IMG/VR virus record: IMGVR_UViG_3300020197_000147
Location: 1-25,702 of that record
Length of the DNA stretch: 25,702 nucleotides
Source: a virus
Reading direction: 5' to 3' (one strand)
Shown here: piece after piece, positions 14,679 through 23,700 of the stretch
Position numbering within the stretch: the first letter of the stretch is position 1
Layout of the letters: every line of letters begins with the position of its first letter
Notes under the pieces: generated by a model
What the model was told of the DNA's origin: nothing
The model's database searches: none
What the model saw: only the letters and a program-made list of their open reading frames with translations
Made by a program: the position numbers and the translations under genes

Positions 14679-17111
14679 TTAAAAATCTTTATTTGTCATA
14701 AATGAAACAATTATATATCTTTTACCACTTAAAATAGGGCGAGCCCCGTGTTTATGTGTTATATTTCCTGGATGTATACTTATCCATCCTTGTGGAGGTC
14801 TAGATAATTTCTTTTGGCGCCAAAACCAAGTTCCACCACCAGTATAATCAATATCTTTTTCAGATAAATTTACTAAAGCAGTAATATGAGAACTATCATG
14901 GTGTAAGCTTAAATGCCCTTGAGTATCAGGGGTATAACGTGCTAGAAAATTTTCTGCTTGTAGCTGGTCCCATCCTTTACCTTCTAATCCAAACTTATGT
15001 ATTGCCATAGGCATAACAAATTCCCAAAGCAAATCATAATATATTTTATCAAAGCCAATTTCAGTTAATACAAAATCAGTTGTAGGATAAAATTCATGGC
15101 GAGCAAAAGTCCACACTTGAGCATGTTCTGCTTCTTCAATAATTTTAGTACAAAATTCTTTAGTAAAAAATGGATAAAGGTATGTTCCGTCAAAGTCTTC
15201 ATCAACAAACAATTCCCATTCTTTTTTAATCATACCAGGCACTAAAAATTTTCTATGCCAGGCAGCCGTATCATTCCAATATTGATATAAATCTGGATGT
15301 AACGGAGCATATTCTTTATCCATAATCTTTATTTTAAAGGGTTCTATTACAGGTTCTAAATGTATATTTTCAGTTTGTGATTTATTATTTTTTTGAACTA
15401 TATATTCTACATTTGTAGCATAAGCATTTAATTTACGTTTATCATGTTTATTTAATAATTCAATTACATCTGGTCTTAAATGTGTATCATATAATGTAGG
15501 TAAAAATTCATCTGTTGGAATTAAATTTTCCTCTAAACGCTTACTAATAATTATTTCTACTCCTCTTTTACTTAAAGCATAGGCATGAGCATTAAATGAG
15601 AATAAAGGACGAGTAAAATAAGCATTAATTTGTTGTTCAGGTAAATCTCTCATTAAATTTCTACCTAAATGAATTAAATCCCAATTTTGAATAAATGAAA
15701 TTATATTTTGAGAAAATTTTTCATTTGGGTAAAAATCTTCTTCTAATATTAATACAGAATTAAATTCATTTTTATAAGCATCTTTCCAACATTTAATATG
15801 AGATAACACGCATCCTATTTCTCCAGGAGTAACATCTCTTAAATACCAATCCGCATTAGTTTTAAATTTTTTCTCATTACGAAAAGGTTCCAATTCTTCT
15901 ATATTTGATATTTTCCATCCCTCCCAAGGTTTAAATTCAAATCCTGGGTTTGGATTTCTACCATCTATACCATCAATAAATACTATTGATTCATATTGGA
16001 TTCCGCTTTCATTAAGTCGTTCAATAGCATCTTTTTTATATTCAGGTGTTTTATCAAGTGAAATAATATAAACACAATCAAAATTATAACAACTATTTAA
16101 AAAGTTTTTCCATACTTTTCCAATAACATCTATATTAAATAAAAAAGCATATGCCTTATTACGTGTTAATCTATCATTATTTGTTATAAAATCTATTACC
16201 TTAATTTTATCAAGATAAATTCCTAATTTTTCTCCTGGATGTTTAATAAATTCAGCTTCATTAATTATTTCAGGAAGCGCACCTATTGGAGATGTTATTA
16301 TTTTACAACTGGCTAATTGTGCTTCAATAGCAGTTATACAAAATGTTTCTTTATATTGAGTTGGGTAAAACCAATATTCTGCTTTACTATATTCTTGGCG
16401 AAGTGTTTTTGTATCAACATTACCAATAAATTGAACGTCCTTTAAATTTAGTTTCTTATATATTTGATTAAATACATCTAAACCATATTTAGGGCAAAAC
16501 ACCTTTAATGTAGCGTTTGGTTTTATATCTTTAATATAATCCCAAAGTTCAATTAAAGTATCTAATCCACGTTCAGGATGAGATGAATATATAAATGAAT
16601 CTTTTACTTTTTCTTCTTCAGTAAAGTTAGTAACATTAATACTATTATAAATTACTTTAATTTTATCTAACGGGTAACTATATTTTTCTGATATTTGTTT
16701 TTTATGCCATTCCGAAACACAAATTAAACCTGATAATTTGGATAATAAATCTCTACCCTCATTAGGTAATATTTCACCGTTATAATAGGAATAATATTCT
16801 GTATTATGAATCCAAAGATAAGCTTTATGATAATTTACTTTGTGTTCTATATCAAGTAAAAAATTAATGTAACCCACCCCAATAACGACATCATATTTCC
16901 TTGAAACTTTCCAAAGTAAGTCTCTATTAAGATAGGTTACATCATCATATGTCATTTCAGCAACGTCTCCTGTTACATAAACGTTGTATTCGTTTTTAGC
17001 TAAGTATTTTATTGTATTAAGCAGAACTTGTTCAGTTCCTCCTAATTCTCTATCTAATGGAGAAAATAAATCTTTATAATAACCTATATGAAATAAAATA
17101 TTTAGTTTCAT
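14679..17111 (-). CDS. Trifunctional collagen-modifying enzyme: GT4 + GT25 (COLGALT-like) + PLOD-like lysyl hydroxylase
   Basis: I chose ATG 17111 (MKLNILFHIG, 810 aa), which follows the upstream stop as TAA-T-ATG; another ATG lies eight codons earlier. Residues 1-335 are a GT4 glycosyltransferase with GGTE (24-27), a RGLDTLIELW donor-side segment and an E-x7-E pair (E255, E263). Residues 344-585 are GT25: VYIISLDKTPEYK, GEIGCVLSHIKCWKDAY, acidic EED (457-459), WDLIHLGR and TDEFLP (533-538), matching procollagen galactosyltransferases. Residues 600-810 follow PLOD lysyl hydroxylases closely: PTTDF, then HHD (Fe ligands H737, D739), DYTGGG, GWISIHPGNITHKHG (H788) and GKRYIIVSF (2-oxoglutarate Arg798). 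All iron and cofactor residues are present. It acts in the host cytoplasm; the likely substrate is Lys in Gly-X-Lys of the adjacent fibre. The GT4 acceptor is unknown and may be galactosyl-hydroxylysine, Thr or something else. Confidence 0.9.
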   Translation of the reverse strand: MKLNILFHIGYYKDLFSPLDRELGGTEQVLLNTIKYLAKNEYNVYVTGDVAEMTYDDVTYLNRDLLWKVSRKYDVVIGVGYINFLLDIEHKVNYHKAYLWIHNTEYYSYYNGEILPNEGRDLLSKLSGLICVSEWHKKQISEKYSYPLDKIKVIYNSINVTNFTEEEKVKDSFIYSSHPERGLDTLIELWDYIKDIKPNATLKVFCPKYGLDVFNQIYKKLNLKDVQFIGNVDTKTLRQEYSKAEYWFYPTQYKETFCITAIEAQLASCKIITSPIGALPEIINEAEFIKHPGEKLGIYLDKIKVIDFITNNDRLTRNKAYAFLFNIDVIGKVWKNFLNSCYNFDCVYIISLDKTPEYKKDAIERLNESGIQYESIVFIDGIDGRNPNPGFEFKPWEGWKISNIEELEPFRNEKKFKTNADWYLRDVTPGEIGCVLSHIKCWKDAYKNEFNSVLILEEDFYPNEKFSQNIISFIQNWDLIHLGRNLMRDLPEQQINAYFTRPLFSFNAHAYALSKRGVEIIISKRLEENLIPTDEFLPTLYDTHLRPDVIELLNKHDKRKLNAYATNVEYIVQKNNKSQTENIHLEPVIEPFKIKIMDKEYAPLHPDLYQYWNDTAAWHRKFLVPGMIKKEWELFVDEDFDGTYLYPFFTKEFCTKIIEEAEHAQVWTFARHEFYPTTDFVLTEIGFDKIYYDLLWEFVMPMAIHKFGLEGKGWDQLQAENFLARYTPDTQGHLSLHHDSSHITALVNLSEKDIDYTGGGTWFWRQKKLSRPPQGWISIHPGNITHKHGARPILSGKRYIIVSFMTNKDF

Positions 17112-17112
17112 A

Positions 17113-17697
17113 TTATTTGTAACTATCTCCTCCAACCCATAATACTAATGATTTACGAGTGCCTTGTGTTACAGGAGTAACTCTATGTAATAAATAAGAA
17201 GGAAATACTAAAACACATCCTTTTAATTTAGGAAGATCTTCTGGATTTTTACCTCTTAAAATTTGAAAATCACCACCTGAATATTCATCCGGTCCTGTAA
17301 GTTGAACAGTAATACTAATTTTTCTTTGATTTAATGGATATCCGCCCCCTATATCTAAATGATAATCATAATGTCCACCATCCTGATAATATTCAGTGTA
17401 TTGGATCATTTCATTCATTGAGTAAAGATTAAATTTCCAAAGAGCATTATTGGCTTCTTGAATCATTCCTCCTAGTTTATTATAAATCCATTTATAACCA
17501 TTAACTTGAGGAATCCATGCTACTGCACTTTTTCTCATTTCATTATTTACAACACCGGCATCTGTAATACCTGCTGTAGTTAAGCCCCAATTAACTGATT
17601 CAGCTACAATATGGTCTACTTCATCAAAGGAAAAACCATTTTTAAACCAATACCATTCTAAAGGATCTGAGGCAATGTTTTGTTCAAATTTATACAT
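17113..17697 (-). CDS. 2-oxoglutarate/Fe(II) dioxygenase, prolyl 4-hydroxylase/PKHD type, 194 aa
   Basis: A single double-stranded beta-helix oxygenase domain. The iron ligands are H113 and D115 in HYDYHLDIGGG and H171 in FPSYLLHRVTPVTQGTR; R181 is placed to bind 2-oxoglutarate. GGDFQIL and the LLHRVTPVTQG stretch are typical of PKHD-type hydroxylases and of oxygenases common in T4-like cyanophages. The N-terminal 60 residues (WYWFKNGFSFDEVDHI and on) form the usual lead-in. It is the first gene after the fibre terminator and is joined by TAA-T-ATG to the lysyl-hydroxylase fusion, so the two oxygenases are co-expressed. A tandem TATTTATA element lies 14 nt upstream. The obvious substrate is the fibre; whether Pro, Thr, Asn or another residue is hydroxylated is unknown. 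Confidence 0.9.
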   Translation of the reverse strand: MYKFEQNIASDPLEWYWFKNGFSFDEVDHIVAESVNWGLTTAGITDAGVVNNEMRKSAVAWIPQVNGYKWIYNKLGGMIQEANNALWKFNLYSMNEMIQYTEYYQDGGHYDYHLDIGGGYPLNQRKISITVQLTGPDEYSGGDFQILRGKNPEDLPKLKGCVLVFPSYLLHRVTPVTQGTRKSLVLWVGGDSYK

Positions 17698-17711
17698 AAC
17701 TTAATTTATCG

Positions 17712-17725
17712 TATAAATATAAATA
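17712..17725 (-). promoter_or_regulatory. Tandem TATTTATA elements upstream of the hydroxylase operon
   Basis: Two overlapping copies of plus-strand TATAAATA (17712-17719 and 17718-17725) lie 14 nt before the hydroxylase start and directly after the fibre terminator. This is the only doubled site in the window. Confidence 0.45.
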
Positions 17726-17726
17726 T

Positions 17727-17757
17727 AAAAAAGGAAGCGACCAAAATTGGTCGCTTC
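17727..17757 (-). terminator. Intrinsic terminator after the collagen-like fibre gene
   Basis: A perfect 10-bp stem (GAAGCGACCA with TGGTCGCTTC) with a 4-nt loop is followed on the sense strand by CCTTTTTT. It starts about 20 nt after the fibre stop. It separates the fibre transcript from the modification genes, which then need their own start or read-through. Confidence 0.87.
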
Positions 17758-17777
17758 ACTTCTTTTAATTATTTATA

Positions 17778-20700
17778 TTACTTATTTTCAAGTCTTTCAA
17801 CTTTAGCTTTTAATTCCTTAACAGCTTCAATTAATAAAGGAACAATTTTTTCATACATTATTGTGCGGAAATTCTCACCAGATTTTGATTTTTCAATTTT
17901 ATTACCATTTTCGTCTTCAACATATTCTGTATCGAACGGAGCTAATCTAACAGCTTCTGGTAATACTGCTTCTAATTCATCTGCGAATACACCGACAATT
18001 CTATTTCTTGTATCGTATCCAAAACTTGCTGCTAATTCATTATGGGTATAAGTTATACCTGTTAATGTAGCTAATTTATCAAGAGCATTGTCTATTACTT
18101 TTATGTTATCCTTAAGTCTTCTATCTGAGTAATACGCTGTAATCTCACCAGTAGCTCTAATATCACCTGTTGGACCAGCAGGAGTATTAACACCTAAAGC
18201 TGATACGTTATTAGCTATTGAGTTACCTTTGTTACCTTGAGGACCTGTGTTACCTTGAGCACCTTGTGGACCTTGAGGGCCTGTAGGACCAGTATTACCT
18301 TGAGGACCTGTTGGACCAAGTTCACCTTTTTGTCCTTTATTACCTTGAGGACCTGTTGGACCTGTAGGACCAGTATTACCTTGAGCACCTTGAGGGCCTG
18401 TAGGACCAGTATTACCTTGAGCACCTTGAGCACCTTGAGCACCTACTTCTCCTTTTTGTCCTTTATTACCTTGGGCTCCTGTAGGACCTGTAGGACCTGT
18501 TGGGCCAGTTGGACCTGTAGGACCAGTGGGACCTGTAGAACCAGTATTACCTTGAGGACCTGTTGGACCAAGTTCACCTTTTTGTCCTTTATTACCTTGA
18601 GGACCTGTAGAACCTGTTGGACCAGTTGGGCCTGTAGGACCAGTTGAACCTGTAGCACCTTTGGCACCTTGAGGGCCTGTAGGACCAGTATTACCTTGAG
18701 CACCTTGAGCACCTACTTCTCCTTTTTGTCCTTTATTACCTTGAGGACCTGTAGGACCAGTTGGGCCTGTAGGACCAGTTGAACCTGTAGCACCTGTAGC
18801 ACCTTTGGCACCTTGAGGACCTGTAGGACCAGTATTACCTTGAGGACCTTGAGGACCAGTAGCACCAATAGAACCTTTGGCACCTTGAGGGCCTGTAGGA
18901 CCAGTATTACCTTGAGGACCAGTAGCACCAATAGAACCTTTGGCACCTTGAGGGCCTGTAGGACCAGTATTACCTTGAGGACCAGTAGCACCAACTTCTC
19001 CTTTTTGTCCTTTATTACCTTGGGCTCCTGTAGGACCTGTAGGACCTGTTGGGCCAGTTGGACCTGTAGGACCAGTGGGACCTGTAGAACCAGTATTACC
19101 TTGAGGACCTGTTGGACCAAGTTCACCTTTTTGTCCTTTATTACCTTGAGGACCTGTAGAACCTGTTGGACCAGTTGGGCCTGTAGGACCAGTTGAACCT
19201 GTAGCACCTTTGGCACCTTGAGGGCCTGTAGGACCAGTATTACCTTGAGCACCTTGAGCACCTACTTCTCCTTTTTGTCCTTTATTACCTTGGGCTCCTG
19301 TAGGACCTGTAGGACCTGTTGAACCTATTTCTCCTTTTTGTCCTTTATTACCTTGGGCTCCTGTAGGACCTGTAGGACCTGTTGGACCAGTTGGGCCTGT
19401 AGGACCAGTTGAACCTGTAGCACCTGTAGCACCTTTGGCACCTTGAGGACCTGTAGGACCTGTTGGACCAGTTGGGCCTGTAGGACCAGTTGAACCTGTA
19501 GCACCTGTAGCACCTTTGGCGCCTGTATTACCTGTTCTACTAAATTGAACTGCTAATAAAGCTCCATTAGATGGTAAAGTACCACTAATATAAGAAACAG
19601 GAATTTCATAATAACCTGAATCAGCAATTACTGCTCCTGTTACTTGGAATTGATTAACAACTGTACCTGTATCCCTGCTATATATGGTGATGACACCTCT
19701 TGCTGAGGTTGTTGTTGAATCATCCCAAGTATCATACCAAGCAGTTTGAGAATTACCTAATTGATCAACATTATCTATATAAATAGCTGTTACTAAATCA
19801 GGACTACTACTATTATATTTTAATATTCCAGCTCCTGGATCAGAATCAGTTGTGCTTGTAGAGAAATTATAAGGTACTCCTCCTTTTTGTCCTGAAGTGC
19901 CAGAGGATCCACTTGATCCTGAACTTCCTGATGAACCTGAAGATCCACTTGAACCACTTGATCCTGATGTACCTGAAGTACCAGATGATCCACTTGATCC
20001 TGAACTTCCTGATGAACCTGAAGTACCTGAAGTACCTGATGTACCTGAGGAACCGGATGTACCGCTTGTACCTGAAGAACCTGATGTACCACTTGAACCT
20101 GAACTTCCGGAGGTGCCAGAGGAACCACTTGTTCCGCTTGTACCTGAAGTTCCTGAAGTACCTGATGTACCACTTGTGCCTGAGGAACCTGAAGTTCCTG
20201 AAGTACCTGATGAACCATTAGAGCCTGAAGTACCTGATGTGCCACTTGAACCTGATGTACCACTTGTACCTGAAGTACCACTTGTACCACTTGAACCACT
20301 TGTGCCCGATGTTCCTGAAGAACCTGATGAACCTGAAGTTCCGCTTGTACCGCTTGAACCTGAAGTTCCGCTTGTGCCTGATGAACCGCTTGTTCCACTT
20401 GAACCTGAAGTTCCGCTTGTTCCGCTTGAACCTGAAGTTCCGCTTGTTCCTGAACTTCCACTTGAACCTGATGTACCTGAGGAACCGGACGTACCATTAG
20501 ATCCTGAAGTACCTGAAGAACCACTTGTACCGCTTGAACCTGAAGTACCTGAAGTGCCTGAACTTCCGCTTGTACCTGAAGTTCCGCTTGAACCTGAGGA
20601 ACCTGAAGTTCCGCTTGTACCTGAAGTTCCCGAGGTACCTGAGCTACCATTACCACCAGAAGCACCATCTAGGTTAACTGTCCAGTTTATAAATGTTCCA

Positions 20701-23700
20701 CTACCATATTTGTTTATTACTGTGAAATTAATTACTCCTGTGTTAGAGTTGTAAGATGAAATTTCTGCTTCAACATAATTTGATAATGATTGAGAAGCTA
20801 CTATAATAATTGATTGAACAGGAGAATATGCTAAACTAGCACTTGCTGTTACAGCACCTGTTGAACCTGAACTTGCTGTTGTTATATTAAAGGATCCGGT
20901 AGCAGCAGTTAAATATCTATCACTTATGCCGCTTGATCCTGATGTTCCACTTGAACCACTTGATCCTGAACTACCTGATGAACCCGAAGTTCCTGATGTT
21001 CCGCTTGAACCACTTGTGCCTGAAGTACCTGAAGTTCCGCTTGTGCCTGATGATCCACTTGTACCGCTTGAACCACTTGTTCCTGATGAACCCGAAGAAC
21101 CTGATGTACCACTTGATCCTGAAGTACCTGAAGTGCCTGAGGAACCTGAAGTGCCTGATGTACCGCTTGAACCTGAGGAACCTGAAGTTCCACTTGAACC
21201 ACCTGTGCCTGAAGTACCACTTGTTCCGGAAGAACCAGAGGTACCACTAGAACCAGAAGTTCCATTTGAACCTGAAGTTCCGCTTGAACCACTTGTACCT
21301 GAAGTACCTGAAGTTCCGCTTGAACCTGAAGTTCCTGAGCTACCTGATGTACCTGATGAACCTGATGTACCTGATGAACCTGATGTACCTGATGTACCAC
21401 TTGTGCCTGAGGAACCTGAAGTTCCTGAAGAACCTGAAGTGCCATTTGTACCTGAAGTTCCTGAAGAACCTGAAGTTCCACTTGAACCACTTGTTCCATT
21501 TGAACCAGAAGTTCCTGAACTTCCTGAAGTACCTGAGGAACCTGAAGTACCACTTGATCCTGAACTTCCTGATGAACCTGAAGATCCACTTGAACCTGAA
21601 CTTCCTGAAGTACCTGATGTGCCAGAGGAACCTGAGGAACCTGAAGTACCTGATGAACCTGATGTTCCTGAAGAACCTGAAGTACCTGAAGAACCTGATG
21701 AACCTGAAGTTCCGCTTGTACCTGATGAACCGTTTGTTCCACTAGAACCAGAAGTTCCACTTGAACCACTTGAACCCGAAGTACCTGATGTTCCTGAAGA
21801 ACCTGAAGTACCTGATGTGCCTGAAGAACCTGAAGTACCTGATGTACCACTTGAACCTGAGGAACCTGAAGTTCCGCTTGAACCATTTGTGCCCGAAGTT
21901 CCTGAAGAACCACTTGTACCGCTTGAACCTGAAGTTCCTGAAGAACCTGATGTACCACTTGTACCATTAGTACCTGAAGTACCACTAGTTCCAGAAGATC
22001 CTGATGTTCCAGAAGTACCGGATGAACCTGAAGAACCTGATGAACCTGAGCTTCCGCTTGTACCACTTGATCCTGATGTACCACTTGTACCTGAAGTACC
22101 TGATGAACCTGATGAACCTGATGAACCTGATGAACCTGATGAACCTGATGTTCCTGAAGTACCTGAAGTTCCTGATGAACCTGATGTACCTGAAGTTCCG
22201 CTTGAACCATTTGTGCCCGAAGTTCCTGAAGAACCACTTGTACCGCTTGAACCTGAAGTTCCTGATGTGCCTGAAGAACCTGAAGTACCTGATGTTCCGC
22301 TTGAACCACTTGTACCTGAAGTTCCGCTTGAACCATTTGTGCCCGAAGTTCCTGAAGAACCACTTGTACCGCTTGAACCTGAAGTTCCGCTTGAACCTGA
22401 AGTACCCGAAGTTCCTGAAGAACCTGAAGTGCCACTTGTGCCTGAGGTTCCTGATGAACCTGATGAACCTGAGCTTCCACTTGTACCACTTGATCCTGAA
22501 GTTCCTGATGTACCTGAAGAACCTGAAGTGCCTGAAGAACCTGAAGTTCCTGAGGTTCCGGATGAACCATCGCCCCCTGAGGCACCATCTAAATTAATTG
22601 TCCAAGAAGTATAAGTACCTGAACCTACTGTTCTAGTTGGAGCGGCAAATTGTAATGCTCCTGTATTTGAATTATATGATATTACCTCACACTCTTGGAA
22701 ATTATTTATATCGTAAACAATAATAATTGATTGGGCAACACTATAAGCTAAACCAGTCCCTACTGTTATAGTACCACTATTACCTAAAGTAAAGCTTGTA
22801 GTTGAAGTTGTTCTATATAAATCACCACTTACACCTGATGAACCTGATGTACCTGAACTACCTGAAGTTCCTGATGAACCTGATGTGCCTGAACTACCTG
22901 AAGTTCCACTTGAACCGCTTGTTCCTGAAGTACCAGAACTACCTGAAGTTCCACTTGAACCGCTTGTTCCTGAAGTACCAGAATTACCAGAAGTTCCAGA
23001 AGTTCCTGAAGAACCTGAAGTGCCACTTGTGCCTGATGTTCCTGATGAACCTGATGTACCGCTTGTACCTGAAGAACCTGAAGAACCTGATGAACCTGAA
23101 GTACCACTTGAACCTGAAGTTCCATTTGTACCTGAAGTACCACTTGATCCTGATGTACCAGATGAACCTGAAGTACCGCTTGAACCGGATGTACCTGCAG
23201 CACCTGAAGATCCTGATGTACCTGATGAACCTGATGTACCTGATGAACCTGATGTACCTGATGAACCTGATGAACCTGATGAACCTGATGTTCCTGAAGA
23301 ACCTGAAGTTCCTGAAGTACCTGAGCTACCTGAAGTTCCTGATGAACCTGAAGTACCTGAGCTACCAGATGAACCTGATGATCCACTTGATCCACTAGTA
23401 CCAGATGTACCACTTGATCCTGAAGTTCCTGATGAACCTGATGTACCTGAAGTTCCGCTTGAACCATTTGTACCCGAAGTTCCACTTGATCCTGAAGTAC
23501 CACTAGATCCTGATGAACCTGATGTACCACTAGATCCTGAAGTTCCGCTTGTGCCTGAAGTTCCTGACGATCCATTTGATCCTGAAGTTCCTGAAGTTCC
23601 TGAAGAACCACTTGTGCCGCTTGAACCTGATGTTCCTGATGAACCTGAAGTACCATCTATGCCTGAGGTTCCTGATGAACCTGAAGTTCCTGAAGTACCT

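Larger units (their letters stand above)
18225..19532 (-). repeat. Collagen-like Gly-X-Y region of the fibre (about 145 triplets)
   Basis: Common triplets are [12 protein letters not shown] and GAT, with eight copies of the block GNKGQKGE and seven GAK triplets. Lys-Gly-Glu pairs are known to stabilise collagen helices. Proline occurs only in the X position; the Y position is mostly Thr, Gln or Lys. At canonical collagen rise this would be about 125 nm long. Confidence 0.95.

Noticed and set aside
18215-19513. Minus-strand frames of Leu-Lys-Val-Leu repeats in the collagen region
   Set aside because: Frame-shifted shadows of the Gly-X-Y codons; the true frame has the N-terminal anchor, collagen pattern and an intact S74 domain.
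20926-22614. Long plus-strand open frame encoding Pro-Glu-Val-Pro-Leu repeats (similar frames at 19897-20754, 22885-24141 and 24253-24825)
   Set aside because: It is the antisense of the Gly-(Thr/Ser)-Ser codons, which contain no plus-strand stop. It breaks exactly where the fibre's globular inserts begin, has no separate start signal and looks like no known protein.
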